Shown piece by piece: positions 9,997 through 18,634 of a stretch of 64,000 bases of DNA. Origin of the DNA: Paenibacillus daejeonensis DSM 15491 (lineage in GTDB: Bacteria; Bacillota; Bacilli; Paenibacillales; Paenibacillaceae); contig NZ_KB899661.1 in the NCBI RefSeq assembly GCF_000378385.1, forward strand, positions 26,168 through 90,167. The letters are read 5' to 3'. A program made the position numbers and the translations under genes. The notes under the pieces are model-generated. The model saw only the letters and a program-made list of their open reading frames with translations, made no database searches and was not told the origin of the DNA. The first letter of the stretch is position 1; every line of letters starts with the position of its first letter.

Positions 9997-10953
9997 ATGC
10001 AGCCTCATAAGACAGTCGCAACCCCACATGCATCGTATAAGCCATCCTTCCGTCAGCGTGTGGTAAAGGACTTCCGGCGCAATGCCATGATTTATTTGAT
10101 GCTGCTGCCCGTCATCGCATTTTATGGTGTCTTTCATTATGGCCCGATGTACGGCATTCAGATGGCGTTCAAGAACTTCTCCGCCGGACTCGGCATTGCC
10201 GGCAGTCCTTGGGTTGGCTTCGAGCATTTCCAGAATTTCTTCAGCAGCTTTTTCTTTGAACGTATTATCGTCAACACCGTTTTGCTGGGGCTCTACGATT
10301 TGATTTTTGTATTCCCAGCTTCGATTATTTTGGCTTTACTGCTCAATGAAGTGCGAAGCCGGATCTTCAAGCGTACGGTGCAGTCCATTACGTACTTGCC
10401 GCACTTTATCTCGATCGTAGTCGTCATCGGCATGATGGTCGATTTTCTGTCCATGGACGGGCTGATCAATCAGTTGATCCGCTTCTTCGGCGGTGAACCG
10501 CTATCGTTCCTGAGGTTGCCCGAGTGGTTCCGCTTCCTCTATACCTCCTCTGCTGTGTGGCAGGGGGTGGGCTGGGGCTCGATCATTTATCTGGCAGCCA
10601 TCGCCAACATCGACCCCTCCCTGTATGAGGCAGCCCGAGTGGATGGCGCGGGACGACTGCGTCAGGTGCTCAGCATTACCATTCCGAGCATCATGCCCAC
10701 GATTATCATTCTATTCATTCTGCGAATTGGCTCGTTAATGGCGCTCCAGGACGAGAAGATTCTGCTGATGTATAACCCGATGACCTATGAAACCGCCGAT
10801 GTCATCGGCACCTATGTGTATCGCAAAGGGGTGCTAGAGGCCAGCTATAGCTTCAGTGCGGCCGTCGGTTTGTTCAATTCGCTAATCAACTTTGCCCTGC
10901 TCTTCTCAGCCAATTATATGAGCAAACGATTCAGTGACACTAAGCTGATGTAG
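9997..10953 (+). CDS. CUT1 ABC transporter permease, LplB type
   Basis: A 318-residue polytopic membrane protein with about six predicted transmembrane helices. The conserved cytoplasmic EAA loop reads EAARVDGAGRLRQVL (about residues 211-225), which docks the ATPase. Length and sequence match LplB-type permeases (binding-protein-dependent transport inner membrane component). The ATG lies two bases after the stop of the binding-protein gene, and a GGAGGG sequence inside that gene serves as ribosome binding site, so translation is probably coupled. The partner permease follows after 16 bp. Confidence 0.92.
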   Translation: MQPHKTVATPHASYKPSFRQRVVKDFRRNAMIYLMLLPVIAFYGVFHYGPMYGIQMAFKNFSAGLGIAGSPWVGFEHFQNFFSSFFFERIIVNTVLLGLYDLIFVFPASIILALLLNEVRSRIFKRTVQSITYLPHFISIVVVIGMMVDFLSMDGLINQLIRFFGGEPLSFLRLPEWFRFLYTSSAVWQGVGWGSIIYLAAIANIDPSLYEAARVDGAGRLRQVLSITIPSIMPTIIILFILRIGSLMALQDEKILLMYNPMTYETADVIGTYVYRKGVLEASYSFSAAVGLFNSLINFALLFSANYMSKRFSDTKLM

Positions 10954-10969
10954 GAGGTCAGACACGACG

Positions 10970-11851
10970 ATGAACTATACCAAGCCTTGGAGCGAGCGGA
11001 TGTTTGATCTGTCCAACATCTTCTTCCTGATCGCGCTATCGGTTGTCACCTTGTACCCGTTTGTCTATGTTCTGTTCGCCTCCATCAGCGAATCCTCCGC
11101 GTTTGTCCAGCATCGCGGGATTCTGCTCTGGCCCAAAGGGTTCTCCCTGGCGTCGTACAAGATGGTATTTCAAAATCCCAATATCGTCACCAGCTATATC
11201 AACACGATTTTCTATGTCCTTGTAGGTACCACCCTCAATCTCATCATGACGGCGCTAGGGGCGTATGGTCTGTCCCGCCGCAACGTGATGTGGGGAACGA
11301 CGATCATGATCCTTATCGTACTGACGATGTTTTTTGATGGCGGTCTCATTCCCAAGTATATTCTAATGCTCAATCTCGGCTTGCTGGATAGCCGCTGGGC
11401 GCTGATCCTGCCAAGTGCCATGACCACCTGGAACCTGATCATTATGCGGACCTCCTTTCAGGCCATTCCGCCTGCCCTGGAAGAGTCCGCACGCATCGAC
11501 GGAGCCAACGACTTCTCTATTCTGATGCGCGTCATCGTCCCGCTCTCCATGCCCGTCATTGCCGTCATGGTGCTATTCTACGGCGTCTGGCATTGGAACA
11601 AATGGTTCGATGCCCTGCTCTATCTGCGCAACCGTGATCTGTTCCCGCTGCAGCTCATCCTGCGCGAAATTCTGATTCAGAACAATACGGACAGCATGAT
11701 GACCGGTGTCGGCGGGGGCGACCGGATGCCTGTAGCAGAGACCATCAAGTACGCGACCATCATGGTCGCTACCTTGCCCATCCTGTTTCTCTATCCGTTC
11801 CTACAGAAGTATTTTGTCAAAGGCGTCATGATCGGTGCGATTAAAGAATAG
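10970..11851 (+). CDS. CUT1 ABC transporter permease, YtcP type
   Basis: A 293-residue membrane protein with about six transmembrane helices and an EAA loop reading EESARIDGANDFSIL. It pairs with the LplB-type permease upstream, and the two would form the heterodimeric membrane channel. The C-terminal YPFLQKYFVKGVMIGAIKE is the typical ending of the YtcP/LplC family. AGGAGG precedes the ATG. It is the last gene of the lipoprotein-permease-permease operon and is followed by a strong hairpin terminator. Confidence 0.92.
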   Translation: MNYTKPWSERMFDLSNIFFLIALSVVTLYPFVYVLFASISESSAFVQHRGILLWPKGFSLASYKMVFQNPNIVTSYINTIFYVLVGTTLNLIMTALGAYGLSRRNVMWGTTIMILIVLTMFFDGGLIPKYILMLNLGLLDSRWALILPSAMTTWNLIIMRTSFQAIPPALEESARIDGANDFSILMRVIVPLSMPVIAVMVLFYGVWHWNKWFDALLYLRNRDLFPLQLILREILIQNNTDSMMTGVGGGDRMPVAETIKYATIMVATLPILFLYPFLQKYFVKGVMIGAIKE

Positions 11852-11862
11852 TACAGAACGAC

Positions 11863-11912
11863 AGAAGCCCCGAATTGCTCTCAAGTTGCTGAGAACAATT
11901 CAGGGCTTCTTT
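11863..11912. terminator. Terminator between convergent transporter and MFS genes
   Basis: A long stem (AGAAGCCC... / ...GGGCTTCT, arms at 11863-11880 and 11890-11910) is followed by TTT on the plus strand. It lies 12 bases after the permease stop. The MFS gene ends convergently 87 bp further on, so the hairpin may act in both directions. Confidence 0.75.
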
Positions 11913-11996
11913 GACGCTACTTACGATGTGCAGGGCCGACATTTGTCATCCCCCAGTATGCAGGTCCAAATGTTCGGGCATTGTCAGCTTCTGTTT

Positions 11997-13358
11997 TTAC
12001 TCCAAGCCTTTACTTTGGACTCCCGCCTTGCGCGGCATCCGCAAGGTGAGTAGCAGCAGACAGAGGCTGATGACGGTACAGGCCCAAGCCATCTGATGCA
12101 GCCGCTCTGTCGTCATGCCAGCGCTGAATACCAGCCCCAACAAGGCAGAAGACAGCAGGGTGCCCAAGAACCGCGAGGTCATGAACAAGCCAGAGGCCAG
12201 CCCGGTTTCCCGCTTGCTCACAAGCGAGTACAATGCCGTCTGCAGTCCAATGTTTTGAAAGCCGTTGCTAAATCCGACCATCGACAGAACGAAGAAGATC
12301 CACAATGCGGAGGTATCGCCCGACAATGACAGCATCAGAGCCGATCCGCCGATCAGGGAAAATGTACCGACAAGAAGCGGCAGTCGTGAACCTGCCCGAT
12401 CGATCCACAGTCCGGCCAGCGGTGCGATGACGATACCGAGCCCTGCCACCGACAGCATCACGATGCCGACGGTCTGCGAGTCGAACTGCCGGACTTCCTG
12501 TAAGTAGGAGGGCAACGAGAACATCACGGAATAGAAGACGCTGTTGACGAGAATGAATTGCACATACACCACACAGACCTCGGGATTACTTTTTAGAAAG
12601 CGCATGTCGATGAACGGATGAGCTCTCCCCCCCTCATAGCGGTAGAAACCGATGATTAACAGGACAGCAGCTGCCAGCAAGAAATAGTAAGGACCACGCT
12701 GCAGCGTCAGCAGGAAGACGATCCCTACTGTAATAAGTAGCCCAAACCACACCATGCCCGGGATATCCAGCGGCTGTCGCTGCCCTCGATCCTGCTGCCG
12801 ATCCCTTGGCATCACTCGCCATCCAAGGATAACTGACAACAGGATGAATGGGAAATTAATCAGGAAAATGAGTGGCCAATCCCCATAATGGATGAGAACG
12901 CCACCCAGTGAAGGTCCCAGCCCCGCGGAGGTGGAAGAGAAGATCGAGAGTACGCCCAGCACCCGTGCCTGATTGTCCGTGACCGACGATCGAATAATGC
13001 TCATGCCTGCGGGGAACAGAGCTGCGCTGCCCAATGATTGCACGACCCGAAAGCCGATCAGCCAGCCGAATGTAGGAGACAACGGCGACAAGGCTGAGGC
13101 CCCCGCGACTAGCACCAGGCCAATCATGAAGATTCGCTTGGGGCCGTAACGGTCAGCCAGCTTGCCAAAGATCGGCTGCGAGATCGCACTGGCCAGATAA
13201 AAGCTGGCAATCAGCCAGGAGATGCTCTCGTAAGTAACCTGGAAGTCCTCCTGCAGCCTTGAAAAAGCCACGGCAATCATCGTAGTGTTCAGAGGGTTAA
13301 GCAACGTGCCAAAAGCAACGGCAACGACGAGCATAAATTGGTGGCGGGTAATTCCCAT
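11997..13358 (-). CDS. MFS transporter, drug:H+ antiporter type
   Basis: A 453-residue membrane protein with 12-14 hydrophobic helices. Motif A between helices 2 and 3 reads GKLADRYGPKRIF, and the antiporter motif C region reads GLGPSLGGVL. These place it in the EmrB/QacA-like DHA branch, which usually exports lipophilic toxic compounds with proton counter-transport. The substrate is unknown. The ribosome binding site before the ATG at 13358 is weak. It stands alone, converging with the sugar transporter operon and diverging from the Gfo/Idh genes. Confidence 0.85.
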   Translation of the reverse strand: MGITRHQFMLVVAVAFGTLLNPLNTTMIAVAFSRLQEDFQVTYESISWLIASFYLASAISQPIFGKLADRYGPKRIFMIGLVLVAGASALSPLSPTFGWLIGFRVVQSLGSAALFPAGMSIIRSSVTDNQARVLGVLSIFSSTSAGLGPSLGGVLIHYGDWPLIFLINFPFILLSVILGWRVMPRDRQQDRGQRQPLDIPGMVWFGLLITVGIVFLLTLQRGPYYFLLAAAVLLIIGFYRYEGGRAHPFIDMRFLKSNPEVCVVYVQFILVNSVFYSVMFSLPSYLQEVRQFDSQTVGIVMLSVAGLGIVIAPLAGLWIDRAGSRLPLLVGTFSLIGGSALMLSLSGDTSALWIFFVLSMVGFSNGFQNIGLQTALYSLVSKRETGLASGLFMTSRFLGTLLSSALLGLVFSAGMTTERLHQMAWACTVISLCLLLLTLRMPRKAGVQSKGLE

Positions 13359-13518
13359 CGCGTATCAGTCCGTTCTCTAGATTGCTCCTATTATACACCC
13401 ATATACACCCATTGCCCAAAACCACAAATTCGGATAACTAACTTCGCTCATTTTCACTCCCTGTTAGGGCTTCCGAAAGCTATAATAGGGATAACTTAAT
13501 TCATGGGAGGAATTCACC

Positions 13519-14580
13519 TTGTCTACCCTTAAAGTTGCTATTATTGGCTGCGGCACCATTGCCAGCGCCGCTCACATCAAATCCTACCTGGCCAACCCTG
13601 ACGCCGAGATCAAATATTTTTGCGACATCATCCAATCCAAGGCCGATCAAGCCGTTGCTGATTATGGCTGTGGCGTGGCCATCACCGATTACAAGGTGGC
13701 GCTCGAAGATCCTGAGGTCGAAGCAGTATCCATTTGCACCCCCAACCACGTCCATGCCTCCATCTCCATTGATGCGATGCGCGCAGGCAAGCATGTGCTC
13801 TGCGAGAAACCCGCTGCCCGTACGTACGAAGAAGCGCTGGAGATGCAGAAGGTCCAGCACGAGACTGGCGTAACCCTGAACATCGGTGTCGTTAACCGAT
13901 TCAACACCAGTGTCAACCTTATTAAGAAGATGATCGAGAACGGCGAGCTCGGTGAGCTCTATCATGTGTACGTCAGCTTCCGCTCCCATCGCTCAATCCC
14001 AGGTCTGGGCGGCGCATTTACAACCAAGTCGATTGCCGGTGGCGGTGCCTTGATTGACTGGGGCGTGCATTTTCTCGATATTGTCATGTACTGTGCAGGT
14101 GATCCTGAGCCGAAGACCGTCTCCGGTCAGGCTTTCAGCAAACTCGGTGTCGATATGCCGAACTATGCTTATGAATCGATGTGGGCCGGCCCGCCTAATT
14201 ATGAAGGAACGTACGATGTGGATGACTTCGTGACGGCCATGATTCGTACAGAGGGGCCTTCCATCAGCATGAACGGGGCATGGGCACAAAATATTGGCGA
14301 AAAAGAGATGTTCATCGATTTCCTCGGCGACAAAGCGGGCATCCGACTGCAGTATGGCAGCAGCTTCAAGGTGTATAGCGCCAAGGATGGCGTCCTGCTG
14401 GAAACCTCGCCTACCTTCCGTTCTGTCGACATGTTCCAAGCGGAGATCGACGGCTTCCTCACCAGCATCCGTACCGGCGAGAAGCTACCTTCTCATATCG
14501 ATACCGTCATCCTGTCGTCGAAGATCATTCAAGGGATCTATGACTCCTCCGACGCCAAACGCGAAATCACCTTTGAATAA
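13519..14580 (+). CDS. Gfo/Idh/MocA-family oxidoreductase
   Basis: A 353-residue NAD(P)-dependent dehydrogenase. The N-terminal Rossmann fold has GCGTIASAAH (residues 11-20); the conserved cofactor/catalytic motif EKPAART and the C-terminal GGGALIDWGVHFLDIV segment follow. Members oxidise or epimerise sugars, inositols and related compounds. The start is TTG with GGGAGG eight bases upstream. A TATAAT at 13481-13486 may be the -10 of its promoter, but I see no good -35. The second dehydrogenase-like gene follows after 65 bp and an AraC regulator after that, suggesting a sugar-derivative catabolic unit. Confidence 0.88.
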   Translation: MSTLKVAIIGCGTIASAAHIKSYLANPDAEIKYFCDIIQSKADQAVADYGCGVAITDYKVALEDPEVEAVSICTPNHVHASISIDAMRAGKHVLCEKPAARTYEEALEMQKVQHETGVTLNIGVVNRFNTSVNLIKKMIENGELGELYHVYVSFRSHRSIPGLGGAFTTKSIAGGGALIDWGVHFLDIVMYCAGDPEPKTVSGQAFSKLGVDMPNYAYESMWAGPPNYEGTYDVDDFVTAMIRTEGPSISMNGAWAQNIGEKEMFIDFLGDKAGIRLQYGSSFKVYSAKDGVLLETSPTFRSVDMFQAEIDGFLTSIRTGEKLPSHIDTVILSSKIIQGIYDSSDAKREITFE

Positions 14581-14645
14581 TATTGTTCAAAAACTCCGCT
14601 TTTGATCACGAGGGTTGAACTTGACTATATACAGGAGGCTAATCC

Positions 14646-15494
14646 ATGAAAACGATTGGTTTTATTGATTATTATTTGGATGAATGGCATGCCAACAAGT
14701 ATCCGCAGTGGATTGCGGATGCCTCAGGCGGTGAGCTTAAGGTTACCTGTGCCTACGGCTTGGCGGACGCTCCTGCAGGACGGACCAACGCGGATTGGGC
14801 TCGCGACATGGATATCGAGCTGCTTGGCAGTATCGAGGAGGTTATCGAACGTTGTGACTATCTGATCGTCCTGTCGCCGGACCATCCGGAGTATCATGAA
14901 GAGCTCGCCCAACGGCCGCTGCGCTCAGGCAAGCCTACTTATATTGACAAGACGTTCGCACCGGACCGCGAGACGGCCCTCCGTTTGTTCCAGCTGGCCG
15001 AGCAGCATGGCACGCCGCTGTTCTCTTCCTCAGCGCTCCGGTTCGCGCCGGAATACAAAGAAGCAGCCGGCAAGCCGATCGATATGCTGTTCAGCCAAGG
15101 TCCAGGACGCTACAGCAATTACGCTGTGCATCAGCTGGAGCCCATCGTTATGCTGATGGGTGCAAACCCGGACCGGATCATGTCCATCGGCACCGAGCAG
15201 ACGCCGTCGCTGCTGGTCGGCTACCCCGACGGCAGACAGGCGGTCATGGCGCATCTCCAGGGCGGACCGTTCCGGCTCGCCTGGCAGGAGAAGGATGGCC
15301 AAGCCTCGGCACAGACGGCAGAGGCGGACTTTTTTGCATCGTTCATTGAACATTTGCTACAATTCTTCCAAACTGGCAGACCACCCGTTGATTCGGCCGA
15401 GACCATTGCGATTATGACTTGCATTGAATATGGAGCCCAAGCGATGGCGCAGCCGCATCAATGGATCGCACTCCCTGCCACAACTCGCGAATAG
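14646..15494 (+). CDS. Atypical Gfo/Idh-like oxidoreductase
   Basis: A 282-residue protein that resembles the Gfo/Idh fold (YLIVLSPDHPEYHEELA, then YIDKTFAPDRETA where EKP is expected), but it is about 70 residues shorter than usual. It starts MKTIGFIDYYLDEWHAN and lacks the GxGxxG/A dinucleotide-binding loop. The DKTFA motif may replace the EKP catalytic motif. It may be a divergent enzyme or a non-catalytic partner of the dehydrogenase upstream. AGGAGG precedes the ATG. The AraC gene begins 14 bases after its stop. Confidence 0.7.
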   Translation: MKTIGFIDYYLDEWHANKYPQWIADASGGELKVTCAYGLADAPAGRTNADWARDMDIELLGSIEEVIERCDYLIVLSPDHPEYHEELAQRPLRSGKPTYIDKTFAPDRETALRLFQLAEQHGTPLFSSSALRFAPEYKEAAGKPIDMLFSQGPGRYSNYAVHQLEPIVMLMGANPDRIMSIGTEQTPSLLVGYPDGRQAVMAHLQGGPFRLAWQEKDGQASAQTAEADFFASFIEHLLQFFQTGRPPVDSAETIAIMTCIEYGAQAMAQPHQWIALPATTRE

Positions 15495-15507
15495 AGGCGA
15501 TGTGTTC

Positions 15508-16407
15508 ATGGATAACCATGATTCCCACGAAGCGGGACGCTTGTTTCACTTTGACAATCTGTTCGGGGCTGGAGAAGCCTCCTATGGCATGATTGACCTG
15601 AGGCAGATCGGCGAGATCGCCTGTGAGCGAGGCTATGAAATCGCTCTGCATCCGCAGGTCTGCATGGAGCTTAGCTATATCGTTTCTGGCAGTGGCACCT
15701 TCCAGATCGGAGACACCGTCTTGCAGGTGCGCGCGGGCGATCTGGTGTTCAATAACCCCGGCTACGATCACGCCATCCAAGCTGGCGCTTCCGATATGCT
15801 CAGGTTTGTTTACATGGGCTTCAACTTTAATGAGACGGCCGATCCTTCATTTGCGGAGCTTCGCTCCTTTCTGGCATCCGCGCCGTACCACATGGCCCGC
15901 GACACCCATCATATGCTCATGCCGTTCATGCGGGGGATCGATGAGTTTTACACCCAGCAGCCGTACGCAGAGCCGATGGTCCGCAACAGCTGTGAAGGGC
16001 TCCTGATTGCTGCGTACCGCTCCTTCACCGGCAGTGCAGGCCACGCCGCTCCTCAGCGCACACCGCACTCGGTAGGCCATACCGTCTATTCGGTCATTCG
16101 TTATGTGGAGAATCATATTCTGGAGCTCAAGAGCATCCAGGGGATCGCAGCGGATCTGAACTACAATGCGACCTATCTGTCCCACGCCTTCAAGAACAAG
16201 ACCGGCATGACACTGCAGCGTTACATTAATCACAAAAAAATTGAAAAGTCTCTCGAGCTGCTGGGCTACGGGCATCTGTCCATCGGACATGTGGCGGAGC
16301 AGCTCGGCTACGAAACGATCCAGTCATTCAGCAAGGCCTTCTCCCGCATTATGGGGTATCCGCCCTCACGGTACGTGGCCGAGCAGCGACAATCCAGCAA
16401 GGGGTGA
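15508..16407 (+). CDS. AraC-family transcriptional regulator with cupin sensor domain
   Basis: A 299-residue protein with an N-terminal cupin-like ligand-binding domain (SGSGTFQIGDTVLQVRAGDL) and a C-terminal AraC double helix-turn-helix (about 195-295, ending GYPPSRYVAEQR). I chose the ATG at 15508 because AGAGGCG lies 8 bases upstream; the reading frame is open further upstream but overlaps the preceding gene by 71 bases. It closes the two-dehydrogenase operon and probably controls it in response to a small sugar-like ligand. Its stop codon lies in the loop of the terminator hairpin. Confidence 0.85.
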   Translation: MDNHDSHEAGRLFHFDNLFGAGEASYGMIDLRQIGEIACERGYEIALHPQVCMELSYIVSGSGTFQIGDTVLQVRAGDLVFNNPGYDHAIQAGASDMLRFVYMGFNFNETADPSFAELRSFLASAPYHMARDTHHMLMPFMRGIDEFYTQQPYAEPMVRNSCEGLLIAAYRSFTGSAGHAAPQRTPHSVGHTVYSVIRYVENHILELKSIQGIAADLNYNATYLSHAFKNKTGMTLQRYINHKKIEKSLELLGYGHLSIGHVAEQLGYETIQSFSKAFSRIMGYPPSRYVAEQRQSSKG

Positions 16408-16423
16408 TTCCCTTGCTTTTTTT
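16396..16423 (+). terminator. Rho-independent terminator overlapping the AraC stop codon
   Basis: An 8-bp perfect stem (AGCAAGGG / CCCTTGCT) is followed by seven T residues. The TGA stop of the AraC gene (16405-16407) lies in the loop. Confidence 0.9.
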
Positions 16424-16466
16424 CATGTCTTTCCCCGCTTGTGATTGTTCACCCTTCCTCCCTGTC

Positions 16467-16505
16467 TTTCCAGCTCCTTTACAATACCTTTATCTCTCGT
16501 TAACA
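16467..16505 (+). promoter_or_regulatory. Pho-box-like array of TTNACA repeats upstream of the alkaline phosphatase
   Basis: Four hexamers spaced exactly 11 bp apart: TTTCCA (16467), TTTACA (16478), TTTATC (16489), TTAACA (16500). This matches the PhoP-binding pattern known from Bacillus (TT(A/C/T)ACA direct repeats with about 5-bp spacers). It lies 58-96 bases before the alkaline phosphatase start. A weak -10 (TACCAT, 16526-16531) follows without a good -35, as expected for an activator-dependent promoter. Confidence 0.6.
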
Positions 16506-16562
16506 CTCCAATGAAGGTACAAGCTTACCATGTAAGAAATCTGGAATGGAGGGATCTTTAAC

Positions 16563-18251
16563 GTGAAACAATGGATCACAAAAGCAACAGCGGTATGTTT
16601 GACTGTGGGTTTGCTCGCTAGCGGAGGCTTTGCAGGTGGTGTCGAGGCAGCAGAGAAGGGCAGTGCCAAAAATGTCATTTTGCTTATTCCCGATGGCATG
16701 GGCATCAGTTATCTTACGGCAACCCGGATCTTTAAAGGAGAAGAACTTTCGTTCGAGCGGTATGTGAAAGGATTGATGAAAACCTACTCCGCCGATACCA
16801 ATATCACGGATTCTGCCGCTGCCGGTACAGCCATGGCAACAGGCTACAAAACCAACAACGGTGTCATCTCGGTTACACCTGATGGTGGGCAGCCGGACTC
16901 CATCCTGGATGCTTCGCGCGAAAAAGGCAAATCCACTGGTCTGGTAGCTACTTCGCGGATCACCCACGCAACACCAGCTGTATTCGCAGCACACGATCCA
17001 AGCCGCGGCAACGAGCCTGCACTGGCACTGGACTACATCAATAACGTAGACGTTATTCTGGGCGGCGGCCGCGACATGTTCCTGCCCGTCTCCGAAGGTG
17101 GTCGTCAAGAAGAGCGCAACCTCGTAGCAGAAGCCCAAGAAGCTGGCTATGACTACATCACCAACCGTAGCGAGCTCGGCAACGTAACGTCCGACAAAGT
17201 GCTTGGACTATTCGGAATGAGCGACCTGAAATACGAAATCGACCGCGATCTGGTTAACACGCCTAGTCTGGCAGAAATGACAGATCTGGCGATCGATGTA
17301 CTGAGCAAAAACGATGAGGGCTTCTTCCTGATGGTAGAAGGCAGTCAAATCGACTGGGCCGGTCATGCCAATGACCCGGTTGCCCTGATTCATGACATGC
17401 TGGCGTTCGAAGACGCTGTAGACGTGGCTCTGGAGTACGCCAAAGCAGACGGTGAAACGCTTGTAGTCGTCGTAGGCGACCACGAAACAGGCGGCCTGAA
17501 CATCGGCAACACGCCAGGCGGCTATGCGGAGAACATCTCTGTTCTATCCGAAGCTACAGGCAGTGCCAACGCTGTACGCGATGCGTTGCTGAGCGCAGCG
17601 GATGTTGTCGAGCTGGACAATGTAAGAACCGTAAACGGCGAGCACTACGTGCCAACTCGCCAATGGGTAGACAAACTGGGCGGCAGCCTGGAATACCATG
17701 CCGCAACGAATCTGGTGGATATCAACATCGACAACGTGCCATTCACGCTGAATCTGCCAGAGCAGACCATCGTAGCTGGCAACAACGTCATCGAGAACGG
17801 GTATATCACCGACAACGGTACAGCGTACATGAACGTACGTATCGCTGCCGACCTGATGGGCGTACAAGCAGGTATCGCAACTTCCCAGGACACACCTGGC
17901 ACAATCAAGGCTCACCTGGTCGACATCAAAGCGGTAGCTGAGCCAATCACTGGCCTGACACTTACGGATGCGGATCTGCGCACCCTCACAAGCGTGAACT
18001 GGGCGAACGCCGGCAACATTTCCAACGAAGTTGGTACCGTCTACTCCGCTCACGCACTCGTGAGCTGGGGCACCCGTCACCACAGCGGTGAAGAGCTGCC
18101 CGTCTACGCTTACGGCGTTGGCGCCGAGCACTTCGTCGGCCTGATCAACAACACCGACCTGCCGCGCATCATGTCCTACGTCATGGGCACCGAGCTGTTC
18201 GAGGGCGAGCAAGCCTTCATCGACGGATTGAAAGAGCGTCGGGAGCAGTAA
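16563..18251 (+). CDS. Secreted alkaline phosphatase with a copper-amine-oxidase-N-like insert
   Basis: A 562-residue protein with a signal peptide (about 1-30) and the PhoA-type core: metal-binding D44 in LIPDGMG, nucleophile S84 in TDSAAAGT, THATPA, GSQIDWAGHAN, GDHETGG, and the final His ligands in WGTRHHSGE (about residue 505). It would hydrolyse phosphomonoesters outside the cell. Between GDHETGG and the last His ligand, residues of about 345-435 (HYVPTRQWVDKLGG...NVRIAADLMG) resemble a copper amine oxidase N-terminal domain, a cell-wall or stalk module not normally placed there; this explains the length above the usual 430-470. The start is GTG with GGAGGG upstream. A Pho-box-like array precedes it. 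Confidence 0.9.
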   Translation: MKQWITKATAVCLTVGLLASGGFAGGVEAAEKGSAKNVILLIPDGMGISYLTATRIFKGEELSFERYVKGLMKTYSADTNITDSAAAGTAMATGYKTNNGVISVTPDGGQPDSILDASREKGKSTGLVATSRITHATPAVFAAHDPSRGNEPALALDYINNVDVILGGGRDMFLPVSEGGRQEERNLVAEAQEAGYDYITNRSELGNVTSDKVLGLFGMSDLKYEIDRDLVNTPSLAEMTDLAIDVLSKNDEGFFLMVEGSQIDWAGHANDPVALIHDMLAFEDAVDVALEYAKADGETLVVVVGDHETGGLNIGNTPGGYAENISVLSEATGSANAVRDALLSAADVVELDNVRTVNGEHYVPTRQWVDKLGGSLEYHAATNLVDINIDNVPFTLNLPEQTIVAGNNVIENGYITDNGTAYMNVRIAADLMGVQAGIATSQDTPGTIKAHLVDIKAVAEPITGLTLTDADLRTLTSVNWANAGNISNEVGTVYSAHALVSWGTRHHSGEELPVYAYGVGAEHFVGLINNTDLPRIMSYVMGTELFEGEQAFIDGLKERREQ

Positions 18252-18275
18252 TCAATATCGGCACAAGGGAACCGC

Positions 18276-18313
18276 CCCGGCCAGTCAGCGACGCTGATTG
18301 GTCGGGTCTTTTG
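18276..18313 (+). terminator. Terminator of the alkaline phosphatase gene
   Basis: The stem CCCGGCCAGTCAGCG / CGCTGATTGGTCGGG (two G-T pairs) with a one-base loop is followed by TCTTTTGTTTG. It lies 24 bases after the stop codon. Confidence 0.85.
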
Positions 18314-18361
18314 TTTGCTTGGCTAGACCTTTGCTGCACAAAGGCTACGATTGCCGTCAGA

Positions 18362-18496
18362 CCACTGGAGCGCCCCCTTCGCACTACAGCACCACCGGGA
18401 CTCCTTCCTCCATTTACAGTAACTTATGCTGCCTTCCCCATCAGAGCGCCCCCTACCAATTTACCTCCACCCTAACCCCTCCTCTATTTTGCTCCT
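18362..18496. repeat. Two diverged copies of a purine/pyrimidine-biased intergenic repeat
   Basis: Segments 18362-18419 and 18437-18496 align on the minus strand: both run AAAT(A/G)GAGGA.GG, then GTGG, then AGGGGGCGCTC, with substitutions. No reading frame or ribosome binding site fits here. The purine-rich AGCAAAATAGAGGA start recalls the core of the 51-bp repeats at 1-83 and 56498-56945. They fill most of the 384-bp gap between the phosphatase gene and the next gene. Confidence 0.5.
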
Positions 18497-18551
18497 GTCA
18501 TTTTTAGCTGGCTTTTTCGCCCCCACCCGGCTATACTAACCTCACGAGACG

Positions 18552-18603
18552 AAGCACGTCCGGAGCTATACTGCCTTGGCAGTATGAACCGGCGTGCTTT
18601 TTT
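18552..18603 (+). terminator. Long hairpin with T-run upstream of the nuclease-like gene
   Basis: Nested stems AAGCACG/CGTGCTT, CCGG/CCGG and ATACTGCC/GGCAGTAT with a TT loop are followed by six T residues. It ends 32 bases before the ATG at 18635, so it either ends upstream transcription or acts as a leader attenuator for the gene that follows. Confidence 0.75.
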
Positions 18604-18634
18604 GCGTTAATAGTCATGCTTAGGAGGAAAGAAA

